From: Clostridia bacterium
GTDB lineage: Bacteria; Bacillota; Clostridia; Oscillospirales; Acutalibacteraceae
Direction of reading: 5' to 3'
NCBI GenBank assembly: GCA_017513525.1
Contig: JAFXFC010000017.1
Span: forward strand, 1-63,491
Length of the DNA: 63,491 nucleotides
The notes below the pieces were generated by a model, which ran no database searches, was not told the origin of the DNA, and saw nothing but the letters and a program-made list of their open reading frames with translations. Positions within the stretch are counted from its first letter, which is position 1, and each line of letters opens with the position of its first letter. Shown here piece by piece: positions 8,667 to 17,655 of the stretch. The translations under genes were made by a program, and so were the position numbers.

Positions 8667-10374
8667 ATGTTTTATGCTCTTCTGTTCTTACTTCAGTAAG
8701 CTTTAAGAAGTCTACCTTTTCAAGTCGGGTTCTCGGAAGTGCATCAATTACACGGAAATCTCTGGGAACAGAGAATGTGTCGAGAGTGGAGCACTTTTCT
8801 ATAATGATCTGCTTATATTCTTCAAGCTTTGAAGGATCAGCTTCGGGAGAAAGAACCATATAAAGACGAACTATAGGCTTCTTTTCCTCATCATACCCCT
8901 GAACAGCACAGCATTCTGTAAGGAAAGGAAGAGGCTCAAGAAGATTTTCTATATCAGCAGGAAATACATTGTAGCCGGAAATAATGATAACTCTCTTCTT
9001 TCTTGCTATGAATGTGATATATCCGTCCTCGTCCATTTTTCCGAGGTCACCTGTGAGAACCCACTGTTTACCGTATTCATCCGTATAAAGACCTTCACCG
9101 AGTCTGCCGTCTGGCATAAGATAACCCTTCATAAGAGTGTTACCCGTGAAGGCTATTTCACCTACTGTGCCGAGAGGAAGCTCATTCTGTTCCTCGTCAA
9201 AAATAGCGGCACGAATGGTTTTAAGGTACTTTCCTACCGTACCGGGCTTTGTAAGCCAGGGCATATTAATACAGTCAACGGCACCGCATTCGGTAAGTCC
9301 GTAACCGGGCATAAGTGTAGCCTCTGAACCCCATTTTTCCATAATGGCGTTGAATCTTTTTAAGAAATCAATCGGTACATAGTCACCGCCTGCAAAGGCA
9401 TAACGAAGGTGTGAGAGATGCTCGCCTTCAAAGTCAGGATGGTCGAGGAGCTTTCTGTACATATTGGGAACACCGATTACCTCATAGCACTTATTAGCCT
9501 TAAGATATGTAATATATTCATCAGCTTCAAAACGAGCCATGGGAACGGATTTCCAGCCTGAAACCATAGTGGTTAAAAGTCCGCCGCAAAGCCCGTATGC
9601 ATGGAAGAAAGGAAGAGCAAGGATTTTGCAGTAATAACCTGCTTTATGCTCACTCGGAGTTGCAGCACCGAGAGAGTTCTTTGTAACTGCATTGAGAGCT
9701 GTGGAGGAAAGCATAATATATCTGCTGGCACCTGTTGTGCCGCCGCCGTTCATATAAACAGCAGTGAGGTCACCGCTTCTGTAAAGACCTTCTGTCTTCT
9801 GTCCACGGTATTTTTTGAGAATATCACCGAAATATTTAACATTAAGCCCTGTTGCATTTGCAATGGCCATAAACTTTTCATCGGGACGGATATAGTATTT
9901 CTTTTCAACGGGCGCTGCATATAATACGGGACTTGTGATGATTATATCAAGTCCTTCGATTGTTTTAAGAGTAGATGCGTGCTGATGAAGGAACATTTCG
10001 TAAAGAAGAATACCCTTTGACTTGGTATATGTTACCGAGTTCTTCATAGCCTCAGGCGGGAAAAGAGGGTGAATAAGGTTTGCGATACAACCTATTTTGT
10101 TGAGTGCAAAAAGACATACAACTTCTTCAATAGAATTGGGAATAAAAAGAGAATAAGCCTGTCCTGCCTTCATTCCGAGCTCTTCCTTGAAGTATACAGC
10201 CATAGCTTCAACATCCTCGAAGAATTCACTCTTCTTATGGTCTGTGAGCTTGAACTGGAACATCGGATAGTCTTCCTTGTGGGGTGCGATACATGCGAGT
10301 AAGAACTCGTAGAGATTCATGTTCCCGTAATCGGGCAAAATCTCATCCATTGTAAACTGCGGTAACTTTACCAT
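8665..10374 (-). CDS. AMP-dependent synthetase/ligase with atypical P-loop
   Basis: A 569-aa ANL enzyme, first gene of the NRPS-like operon. Motifs: GYGLTECGAV, TGDLGKMDEDG, ARKKRVIIISGYNVFP hinge and C-terminal PRTRLEKVDF with the catalytic-type lysine. The phosphate loop reads NGGGTTGASRYIML, so the usual Ser is Gly and the lysine of TTGxPK is Arg. It resembles acyl-CoA synthetases more than amino-acid A domains. It starts about 43 nt after a consensus promoter. Infer that it activates the acyl partner; with the altered loop, activity should not be assumed. Confidence 0.83.
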   Translation of the reverse strand: MVKLPQFTMDEILPDYGNMNLYEFLLACIAPHKEDYPMFQFKLTDHKKSEFFEDVEAMAVYFKEELGMKAGQAYSLFIPNSIEEVVCLFALNKIGCIANLIHPLFPPEAMKNSVTYTKSKGILLYEMFLHQHASTLKTIEGLDIIITSPVLYAAPVEKKYYIRPDEKFMAIANATGLNVKYFGDILKKYRGQKTEGLYRSGDLTAVYMNGGGTTGASRYIMLSSTALNAVTKNSLGAATPSEHKAGYYCKILALPFFHAYGLCGGLLTTMVSGWKSVPMARFEADEYITYLKANKCYEVIGVPNMYRKLLDHPDFEGEHLSHLRYAFAGGDYVPIDFLKRFNAIMEKWGSEATLMPGYGLTECGAVDCINMPWLTKPGTVGKYLKTIRAAIFDEEQNELPLGTVGEIAFTGNTLMKGYLMPDGRLGEGLYTDEYGKQWVLTGDLGKMDEDGYITFIARKKRVIIISGYNVFPADIENLLEPLPFLTECCAVQGYDEEKKPIVRLYMVLSPEADPSKLEEYKQIIIEKCSTLDTFSVPRDFRVIDALPRTRLEKVDFLKLTEVRTEEHKT

Positions 10375-10416
10375 TATTATCTCTCCTTTATTTATAAATA
10401 AATTATAAACAAAAAT

Positions 10417-10445
10417 ATTATAACTTTATATCGTATTATTGTCAA
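10417..10445 (-). promoter_or_regulatory. consensus promoter of the NRPS-like operon
   Basis: On the minus strand a perfect TTGACA (10445-10440), 17-bp spacer and perfect TATAAT (10422-10417). This suggests strong constitutive initiation unless repressed. Confidence 0.82.
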
Positions 10446-10593
10446 CAGTTTATCCGCCTTCATTTATGCTAATTGAGACATTTTATACACCAAAACAACA
10501 ATATTTACAAACTGTTTTTAGTTTATTTACAGTTTTTTTTGCTATCGATTTGGAATACAAATGCACAATAAGTTTCATTTTGCCGAAACATCG

Positions 10594-10627
10594 AAAATGG
10601 TGTAACTTCCGAGAAGAAGCTACACCA
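10594..10627 (-). terminator. intrinsic terminator of the transporter-GDPD operon
   Basis: On the minus strand TGGTGTAGCTTC pairs with GAAGTTACACCA and is followed by TTTTCG. It lies about 40 nt after the GDPD-like stop codon. The T-run is short. Confidence 0.55.
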
Positions 10628-10664
10628 AATCTTATGTGTAAATATTCTGAAATGACGGTATATT

Positions 10665-11417
10665 TTACCTGCACATATCAATAAGCTTTTTTAATTCGGA
10701 CGGCTTTCTTGTTGTAATATTATCGCATCCGAGTGCAAGGGCTTTCACCATATCCGATTTTCTGTTAACAGTCCAGACAGAAACTAAAAGACCGTTTTTA
10801 TGGAATTCATCAACCATTTTCTTAGTGCATAAACTGAAACGGATATTTATTCCGCAAGCCCCCAGAGAAATTACTTCTTGAATAAGCTCGCTTATATACA
10901 CATCATCATTATTCCTGCTTTTATCAATATCCGTATTCAGATAATATGAAACCTCGGGAGTATTGTTTTTTACAACATCGACCTTTTCTCTTTCAATTCC
11001 GGTATAAAAAATTCTGTCGGGAATACCGTATTTTTTTGCAGCTTCAACCACCTGCGGCAGATCATCAGCTTTTTTCACATCGACATTTACTTTAAGTCCT
11101 TTATACCCCGAAATAAGAGCAAAAGCTTCTTCTAAAGTATGTTCATTACCTTTTGGTTTGTCATGCGACAATACTGCTGTGCCTTCATCATTGAAAGACA
11201 GGTCAAATTCAACAATATCTGCACCGAAGCCGAAGCCGACTGTTATGGCATCAAGTGAATTATCTTTAGTTTTCTCACAGCCTGTATGTGCCGTAACGGT
11301 AAAGCCGTCAGGAAAAACAGCATCATTCAGTTTTTTTGTGTTTACTATTGCAGTACCTGCGGCAACTGCTGCTCCCGCAATACCCGCTGACAGCAAAATC
11401 ATGTTTTTGAGCTTCAT
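10665..11417 (-). CDS. GDPD-like phosphodiesterase with N-terminal anchor
   Basis: A 250-aa member of the glycerophosphodiester phosphodiesterase TIM-barrel family. Residues 5-25 form a hydrophobic signal/anchor, so the barrel is probably outside the cell. The metal-binding EFDLSFND and SHD motifs are present, but the usual HRG..ENT opening is AHTGCEKTKDNS, with HT for HR and DNS for ENT, so substrate or activity may differ. GGAGG precedes the ATG. It follows a GPH-type transporter by 39 nt in one transcript. Confidence 0.75.
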   Translation of the reverse strand: MKLKNMILLSAGIAGAAVAAGTAIVNTKKLNDAVFPDGFTVTAHTGCEKTKDNSLDAITVGFGFGADIVEFDLSFNDEGTAVLSHDKPKGNEHTLEEAFALISGYKGLKVNVDVKKADDLPQVVEAAKKYGIPDRIFYTGIEREKVDVVKNNTPEVSYYLNTDIDKSRNNDDVYISELIQEVISLGACGINIRFSLCTKKMVDEFHKNGLLVSVWTVNRKSDMVKALALGCDNITTRKPSELKKLIDMCR

Positions 11418-11456
11418 AAATTACCTCCGCTTTATAACACGATTACCTTATATCAA

Positions 11457-12974
11457 TTAATCCTTAAATTCTTTTCCTGCAATTTCTGCAATTTCTTCTG
11501 CACTTGCATTCTGCATCATTTCAGCCTTTAAGCTTCTGCGTTCATAAAGCTCAGTATACATCTGTGTACGCTTTGAAGCAGACAAGGGATAGAAGAACTT
11601 AGGAATAATACCAAGGCTTGAAGAAATTATCGGAATACCTGTACCGAGAGCAAATATCCACCACTTTGTAGCATCTGTCTGAGAGCCTATTTCCTTACCC
11701 TGAACATAACCGATTTTTTTCATTACAAGGCTGTTTATACTGCCCATTACCGCCTGCTGAAGCTTTGAAATAATTGACACTGTAACACCTGTCATGGCTT
11801 CTGATCGGTATCCGTTTTTCCATTCGCAATAGTCCATTGCTTCGTTGCTGATTTCGGCGGGAATAACTCGTCTTAATCCGTAAACGCACATTTCAAATAT
11901 TTCTTCAAGTCCCATAAGAGGAAGAATAATGTGCTTCTTCTGGAAATTATTATTTATGGAACCGATACCGAATACGATCATCCAGAGCATATCAGTCCAG
12001 AAATCTTCAAATATCCATAAAGCCTTTGTTGAAAATCTCTTTCTTAAGGGCTTAACAAAGCTGTAGCTTATGAACTTTACAGGGAAAGCAGGTATACCGA
12101 CAATGGTTTTCCATGTAATTGAGCCGATAACATCTATGTAGAAATTCGTTCTGCTCTGACCGATAGAAAAGCCTGAAAGGAATGACGAAATAAGGCTTAT
12201 AAGCATCGGCTTATTATTAATAACAGATTTAATACTGTGTTTTACCTTGGGTTTTGATATAGTCTGTGCTACACGCTCTTTTGAAGTCCAGAAGAAATAT
12301 ACGGCAAGACAGGCAGAAAACAAAGCACAGCCCATTCCGAATACAGAGAAAAGATACGGAAGCTTAATATTTATTTTCTTGCTTATAACAAGGTCATAGA
12401 TAACACCAAACACCTGCTTGGGAATATCTTCAAAAATATGAGTAACTACATTTGCAAGAGCAATAAGCCGCGATCGTTCCATTGGCGACGGGGTTATCGT
12501 CGACAGGAAACCCGACTTTGCAATTGCAGTAAATGTTCCTGCAGTTTCCGTAACTATGGACATTACGAAATACATTATCAGCTTCGGAATATGATTATCA
12601 GGAGTATCGGGAAAAATAAAAGGTATCAGCCAATACCACATTCCGAGAATTGTAAGGGGAAATTCACCGAGAAGCAGATAAGGTCTGAATTTACCCCAAC
12701 GGGTTCTTGTTTTTTCAACAATAACACCGATAAAGGTATCGTTAATTGTGTCCCATACAGTCGAAATAATATTCTGAGCAGCCAGAAAATCAAAATTGAT
12801 TTTTACAACATCGTAAATATAACGGTCTTTGAAATCGTTTATATTAAGACTGTAAGAAGCGTCATTCAAAACATAAGCAATAGTTTCCTTCTTGCTTACA
12901 AAACGCCTTTCATTAAAAGAATTAGGCATAGAATTTACTGATATTTCAGCAACAGAGCTTCGTTCTTTTGCCAT
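11457..12974 (-). CDS. GPH/MFS_2 family sugar:cation symporter-like transporter
   Basis: A 505-aa polytopic membrane protein of the glycoside-pentoside-hexuronide family. The signature is clear at about residues 74-100: DTINDTFIGVIVEKTRTRWG followed by KFRPYLL. Around 10-12 hydrophobic helices are visible. The C-terminal tail is charged and cytosolic. Substrate not readable. It is followed by the GDPD-like gene, so the pair may process and import a glycerol- or sugar-phosphate compound, but that link is only by neighbourhood. Confidence 0.82.
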   Translation of the reverse strand: MAKERSSVAEISVNSMPNSFNERRFVSKKETIAYVLNDASYSLNINDFKDRYIYDVVKINFDFLAAQNIISTVWDTINDTFIGVIVEKTRTRWGKFRPYLLLGEFPLTILGMWYWLIPFIFPDTPDNHIPKLIMYFVMSIVTETAGTFTAIAKSGFLSTITPSPMERSRLIALANVVTHIFEDIPKQVFGVIYDLVISKKINIKLPYLFSVFGMGCALFSACLAVYFFWTSKERVAQTISKPKVKHSIKSVINNKPMLISLISSFLSGFSIGQSRTNFYIDVIGSITWKTIVGIPAFPVKFISYSFVKPLRKRFSTKALWIFEDFWTDMLWMIVFGIGSINNNFQKKHIILPLMGLEEIFEMCVYGLRRVIPAEISNEAMDYCEWKNGYRSEAMTGVTVSIISKLQQAVMGSINSLVMKKIGYVQGKEIGSQTDATKWWIFALGTGIPIISSSLGIIPKFFYPLSASKRTQMYTELYERRSLKAEMMQNASAEEIAEIAGKEFKD

Positions 12975-13057
12975 TTTCGCACCGCCTTACAATACTTTAT
13001 TAATTATAATATATCACACATTTTTGCGTTTGTAAAATATTTTTAAAAAATAATCTA

Positions 13058-13086
13058 TTGCCAATAAAAAGAAAATAGTATATCAT
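13058..13086 (+). promoter_or_regulatory. probable promoter of rsmE-rsmF
   Basis: TTGCCA (13058-13063), 17-bp spacer, TATCAT (13081-13086), about 30 bp before the rsmE start. Confidence 0.5.
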
Positions 13087-13115
13087 GTTAAAAAACTGTT
13101 TTCATGGTGACGATA

Positions 13116-13868
13116 ATGTTCAATTTTTTTGCTTCAGATAATTCAAGACAAGGAAACTGTTATTATTTAACAGGTGCTGATTTTAACCATATTAAAAATG
13201 TGCTTCGTATGCGTGAGGGTGACACATTTCTTGTAAGTGACAACGGCAAAAGTCATCTGTGTGAAATAATACGCTTTGACGGAGAAAGTGCTGTTACAGA
13301 AATAATAGAAGAAAATTATCAAAATACAGAGCTTCCCGTAAAGCTCTATTTGTTCCAGGGGCTTCCCAAAAGCGATAAAATGGAGCTTATTATTCAGAAG
13401 GCTGTTGAACTCGGTGTTTATGCCATTGTGCCCACCGAAATGAACAGATGTGTTGTAAAATTGGAAGAAAAAAAGAAAAAAAGTAAACTGGAGCGTTGGC
13501 AGCTGATCTCTGAAAGTGCCGCAAAGCAGAGTAAAAGAAATATAGTGCCCGAAATGCTTGATATTTTATCATATAAAGAAGCACTTAAAGAAGCACAAAA
13601 GCTTGATATGATAATACTTCCTTATGAATCAAAAGACGGTATGGAAAGCACCAAAGCGGCTTTAAATAAGATTAAACCCGGAATGAGTATCGGAATTTTT
13701 ATCGGGCCCGAGGGTGGCTTTGACGATAAAGAAATCAATGAGGCAATTGAATTCGGCGCAGAAATAATATCTCTCGGAAAAAGAATACTGAGAACAGAAA
13801 CCGCAGCAATAACTGCACTCAGTATGTGTATGCTGCATATTGAAATGAATACAGACGGTGAAAGCTGA
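13116..13868 (+). CDS. rsmE: 16S rRNA (uracil1498-N3)-methyltransferase
   Basis: RsmE methylates U1498 of 16S rRNA with SAM. The 250-aa product shows an N-terminal PUA-like part (FNHIKNVLRMREGD) and the SPOUT trefoil-knot motifs FIGPEGGFDDKEI and SLGKRILRTETAAI near the C-terminus. An ATG 12 nt upstream (13104) is possible, but GGTGA sits 5 nt before 13116 and nothing precedes 13104, so 13116 is preferred. Its stop overlaps the next start (TGATG). Confidence 0.92.
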   Translation: MFNFFASDNSRQGNCYYLTGADFNHIKNVLRMREGDTFLVSDNGKSHLCEIIRFDGESAVTEIIEENYQNTELPVKLYLFQGLPKSDKMELIIQKAVELGVYAIVPTEMNRCVVKLEEKKKKSKLERWQLISESAAKQSKRNIVPEMLDILSYKEALKEAQKLDMIILPYESKDGMESTKAALNKIKPGMSIGIFIGPEGGFDDKEINEAIEFGAEIISLGKRILRTETAAITALSMCMLHIEMNTDGES

Positions 13869-15232
13869 TGAAAGAATTACCAAAAGCATTTGAAGAACGA
13901 ATAAAAAAGCTTCTCGGAAACGACTTTGGTGCCTACATAAAAGCACTTGGAGAAGAACCTGTAAAGGCTTTTCGGGTAAATACGGATAAGATTTCGCTTG
14001 AAGACTTCCGGAAAATAAATATTTTCGGCTCAGAAAAAATTCCTTATGTCGAAAACGGCTTTTATCTTGACTATGAAAAAGCGGGAAATCACCCCTTTCA
14101 TCACGCAGGAATGTTTTATATACAAGAGCCTGCTGCAATGGCTCCCGCTGAATGTATAGATATAAAGCCTAATTGGAAAATTCTTGATATGTGCGCCGCA
14201 CCGGGAGGTAAAAGCACTCAGCTTAAAAATAAGCTCGGCGAACAAGGACTTCTCATTTCAAATGAAATAATTTCTTCAAGATGCAAGATATTAACGGGAA
14301 ATATTGAAAGGCTCGGTCTTCATAATACCGTCACCACCTGTATGGATACCAAAAAGCTCACAAAGATATTTCCGAACACATTTGATTTAATAATGTGCGA
14401 CGCTCCCTGTTCGGGTGAAGGCATGTTCCGAAAAGAGGAAATTGCAATTGATGAGTGGAGCGAAGAAAATGTGAGGATGTGCGCCGAAAGACAGGCAGAA
14501 ATTCTTGAAAATGCAGTAATGCTTCTGAAAGACGGCGGCTATATAATTTATGCTACCTGCACTTTTTCACTTGAAGAAAACGAGATGCTCATAGACTCAT
14601 TTTTACAGAAACACCCCGAATTTGAGCTCATTCCCGTAAAAGAGGAAGTTAAAATGCACACTGTTGACGGCATTCTCTTTGAGGGCTGTAAAACTGAAAA
14701 CATAAGCTTTACAAGAAGATTTTATCCTCACATATCAAAGGGTGAGGGTCAGTTTATGGCAGTGCTTCACAATAAAAATGAAAATTACGGCTTTAACAAT
14801 TCCCGCCCCGAACAAAAGGCAAAAATTGATAAAACCGTAACAGATTTTCTTGATGATACACTAATAGACTTTGACAAAAGCAGTATTCAGATGTATAACG
14901 GCAATCCCGTTTATCTCTCCCCCGATTTTAATATTCCGAAAGGCACCGCTTTTTCCTGCGGTGTGACTATCGGAGAAATTAAAAAGAATTATATTCAGCC
15001 GCACCATCAATTCTTTATGGCAATGGGCAAGAATTTTAAGAGAAAAATTGAGCTTGATGCCGAAAGCATTGAAATAAAAAGGTATCTTCACGGAGAAGAA
15101 ATTGACACCGACTGTGAAAACGGCTGGGCAGTAATTACGGTAAACGGTTGTTCCGTGGGCGGAGTAAAGGTTGTCGGCGGCAAAGCAAAAAACCATTATC
15201 CCAAAGGCTTAAGGCTTAAAAATATCAAATAA
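13868..15232 (+). CDS. rsmF: RsmF-like rRNA cytosine-C5 methyltransferase
   Basis: A 454-aa RNA m5C methyltransferase of the RsmF/NOL1 type. SAM motif CAAPGGKST (about residue 107), DAPCSGEGMFRK (motif IV with the release cysteine, about residue 176) and YATCTFSLEENE (motif VI with the nucleophile cysteine) are intact. The C-terminal third is the RsmF-type PUA-like region. The start overlaps rsmE by 1 nt, and its last 8 nt overlap the end of the convergent nitroreductase gene. Confidence 0.9.
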   Translation: MKELPKAFEERIKKLLGNDFGAYIKALGEEPVKAFRVNTDKISLEDFRKINIFGSEKIPYVENGFYLDYEKAGNHPFHHAGMFYIQEPAAMAPAECIDIKPNWKILDMCAAPGGKSTQLKNKLGEQGLLISNEIISSRCKILTGNIERLGLHNTVTTCMDTKKLTKIFPNTFDLIMCDAPCSGEGMFRKEEIAIDEWSEENVRMCAERQAEILENAVMLLKDGGYIIYATCTFSLEENEMLIDSFLQKHPEFELIPVKEEVKMHTVDGILFEGCKTENISFTRRFYPHISKGEGQFMAVLHNKNENYGFNNSRPEQKAKIDKTVTDFLDDTLIDFDKSSIQMYNGNPVYLSPDFNIPKGTAFSCGVTIGEIKKNYIQPHHQFFMAMGKNFKRKIELDAESIEIKRYLHGEEIDTDCENGWAVITVNGCSVGGVKVVGGKAKNHYPKGLRLKNIK

Positions 15233-15998
15233 AACGGGCGCTGAGTTCCTTTCTCGGAACGAGGCGCTTATATTTTACATTCGTTTCCCCTATAAACAGG
15301 CATACATAAGGCGTAAGACCGCTCGGAAAAGCTACTTTCTTTTTGATTTTGGGACTGAGCTTCATTGCACTTAAGAAAAATCCGCTGTAAAGCACACCGA
15401 GTCCGAGATTTTCCGCCATAAGCTCCATATAAGCGGAGGCTATACAGGCATTTGTTTTAGATTTTCCCGAAATTATAATGGCGGCTGTTGCTCCCTTTGA
15501 AAAGAATTTATCGTCAATATCAATACTTCCGAGATATTTTGAAAGAGGTGACGCCCCGTTTTTAAGCTTTCTGAAAACCTTGACTGCGTGTGCTTCGAGT
15601 TCAGGCAAAGACTCCGTAATTACAGTATAATGCAGATCCTGCATATTAGTTCCCGTTGGTGAATATCTGCCTGCTTCAAGAATTTTCATAATATCTTCTT
15701 TGCTGACTATCTCATCTTTATACTGACGGACAGATCTTCTGCTTTTAAGGGCAAGTAAAAAGCTATCGGAATTAAACTCTTTCAGATCGGCTGTTTTTTC
15801 GCACTCTGTTACATCATAATCGGGCATTGTGACAGCGCCTTCGGGGCAAACAGCATAGCAGTGTCCGCATTCAAGACATTTTCCGCCGCCAAATACTGCC
15901 TTCGAGTCAATCAGTTTTATACGGTAGCTTACGCAGTCCTTTACACATTTTGAGCAACCGATACATTTTTCGGTATTAATTACAATTGAATTCTCCAT
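15225..15998 (-). CDS. ferredoxin-nitroreductase fusion
   Basis: A 257-aa protein with two N-terminal 4Fe-4S clusters (CIGCSKCVKDC at residues 12-22 and CLECGHCYAVC near 42-52) fused to an FMN nitroreductase domain (SRRSVRQYKDE, then SPTGTNMQDLHY). Such fusions are common in anaerobes and probably pass ferredoxin electrons to FMN; the substrate is unknown. It is the last gene of the sulfatase/GH127/GH110-like operon, 2 nt after the previous stop codon, and its 3' end overlaps rsmF on the other strand by 8 nt. Confidence 0.88.
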   Translation of the reverse strand: MENSIVINTEKCIGCSKCVKDCVSYRIKLIDSKAVFGGGKCLECGHCYAVCPEGAVTMPDYDVTECEKTADLKEFNSDSFLLALKSRRSVRQYKDEIVSKEDIMKILEAGRYSPTGTNMQDLHYTVITESLPELEAHAVKVFRKLKNGASPLSKYLGSIDIDDKFFSKGATAAIIISGKSKTNACIASAYMELMAENLGLGVLYSGFFLSAMKLSPKIKKKVAFPSGLTPYVCLFIGETNVKYKRLVPRKELSARFI

Positions 15999-16000
15999 TA

Positions 16001-17638
16001 TTACACTCCCCTTACAAGATTATTTATATCAATGACATTTCCGACTTTATGTGTATGTATTTCATATGAAGCATCGAATGTATTATCCTTTATTTCGGCT
16101 TCTCTTAAATATTCGAGCCATATGGAATGCTTTTTATTTTCGGGATCTCTGAAAGAGTTTCCGATTAAAATAAGCTTTCCGTGAACATATTCTTCACTTT
16201 GTTCGTTCATTACCTTGGGAGTATATCGGATAACGGGAGAGCTTTCCCAAGTATTTCCGAAATCACAGGAAATTACTTCATTATTACGGAAAATAATTTC
16301 TCTCGTATATCCCGATTCAAACCAGAAATTGCAGTCATCCTCAATAAGAAGTGCAGGGCCCCAGAGCTTTCTGAACCGATTGTTTTCGATTATGACTTCA
16401 CCTCTTGTGGTGCAAAGAATTCCTCTTCCCGAAGTAGGCCCGAAATCGCAGCTTCTTATAAAAAGTGCGGGAGTCCATGTTGCGTTTTCAACAACATCCT
16501 TTCCGACTTCAATGTGAGATATAATGCTGTCAACAAACAGCTTTATATCGGTATCATTTAATTTTTCAAAGCCGATTACTTTTGTTTCGCCAAAAGGCTG
16601 GAGTGTGTCCCATTTTATGAATTCGAGAATGTCGCCCTTTTCAAAAGCCTGAAAGCCCCAGCTTTCGGGGTGCATAAAACGAACAATAAGGTTTTTCTCA
16701 CTGTCATTCTTTTCTATAATACGAAGATGTGTTCCGTGAACATTTATATAGTCATCCTGTGCACCGCGCGCAACGCAGTTTTCTATTATAAGCTTCCCTT
16801 TACAGCCCGAAAACTGAAAGAAATCCGCTGTGCTCGCGATGGTTCTTCCTTCTCGCGGTGTAAAATCACAGTTTTTATATGTAACATTTTCGCAGAACTG
16901 CGACACCATTCCGAGCCCGTGCATAAATTTTACTCTTAAGTTTTCAAAGGTGAGATTTTTACAACGCTCAAACATGCTTCCCACCTGATCTCTTATTATG
17001 TTTCTGGTCTGTATAATTTCACCTTTTCTTAAAACGGCATCCTTATTCAAAAGAATACATTTTAAGGTATTTTCTCCGATAATCTCAATTTTTTCAAAAG
17101 ACAGATCATTTCTGTTAAAATCTCTTGTCATTTCAGTTGCGGGATCAAATACCTTTATATATCTTTTAGGCGCATTACAGGCATTTTCCCAATAGGGTTT
17201 TCCGTCAATGCCGTTTTCACCGCACCAATAAAGAGTGCTGCCCTCTACTCTGAAAAGGCAGTCGGGATTGATTTTAATTATTATTTCTCCGTCATTATTT
17301 TCGAGAACGGTAAATTCGGTCATAGTGGGCACTGCATAATCTATTGTAAGATTTTTAACTGTGATATTTTCGCATTTATAAAAAAGCATCGGTGTCATTT
17401 TACCGTGAACCAATATAGTAGCACCGTTTCCGTCTATTACTATATTCTTTTTCTCTTTAAGAAAAACGGCTGTTCTTCTGAGCCCCGTGGGATTTTCGTC
17501 CTTTTTTGCTGTGTTGGAACAGTAAAACCCTTCAACTTCAAAGGAGTCATCCTGACGGACATGGTAAGTCTTGTCCTTTTCCAAAACTACCCTATCACCA
17601 TTTATTACACTTAAAAACATACTGCTTAATTCATTCAT
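16001..17638 (-). CDS. right-handed parallel beta-helix protein, GH110-like
   Basis: A 545-aa protein built of beta-helix coils (repeated N-x-T-x-x-N patterns such as CENITVKNLTIDY). The block FFQFSGCKGKLIIENC followed by ARGAQDDYINVHGTHLRI strongly resembles the core of GH110 alpha-1,3-galactosidases, including the DD and NVHGT residues. There is no signal peptide, so it would act in the cytosol on imported glycans. It lies 17 nt after the GH127 gene in the same operon. A different beta-helix glycosidase or lyase family cannot be excluded. Confidence 0.65.
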   Translation of the reverse strand: MNELSSMFLSVINGDRVVLEKDKTYHVRQDDSFEVEGFYCSNTAKKDENPTGLRRTAVFLKEKKNIVIDGNGATILVHGKMTPMLFYKCENITVKNLTIDYAVPTMTEFTVLENNDGEIIIKINPDCLFRVEGSTLYWCGENGIDGKPYWENACNAPKRYIKVFDPATEMTRDFNRNDLSFEKIEIIGENTLKCILLNKDAVLRKGEIIQTRNIIRDQVGSMFERCKNLTFENLRVKFMHGLGMVSQFCENVTYKNCDFTPREGRTIASTADFFQFSGCKGKLIIENCVARGAQDDYINVHGTHLRIIEKNDSEKNLIVRFMHPESWGFQAFEKGDILEFIKWDTLQPFGETKVIGFEKLNDTDIKLFVDSIISHIEVGKDVVENATWTPALFIRSCDFGPTSGRGILCTTRGEVIIENNRFRKLWGPALLIEDDCNFWFESGYTREIIFRNNEVISCDFGNTWESSPVIRYTPKVMNEQSEEYVHGKLILIGNSFRDPENKKHSIWLEYLREAEIKDNTFDASYEIHTHKVGNVIDINNLVRGV

Positions 17639-17655
17639 AAAGCTGCCTCTTCAGA

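Noticed and set aside
9601..9924. Plus-strand frame of 107 codons inside the first ligase gene
   Set aside because: Antisense shadow within a well-supported gene; no promoter or ribosome site.
10439..10684. Overlapping frames on both strands in the spacer before the NRPS-like operon
   Set aside because: They cover the promoter and a terminator hairpin, have no start signals and look non-coding.
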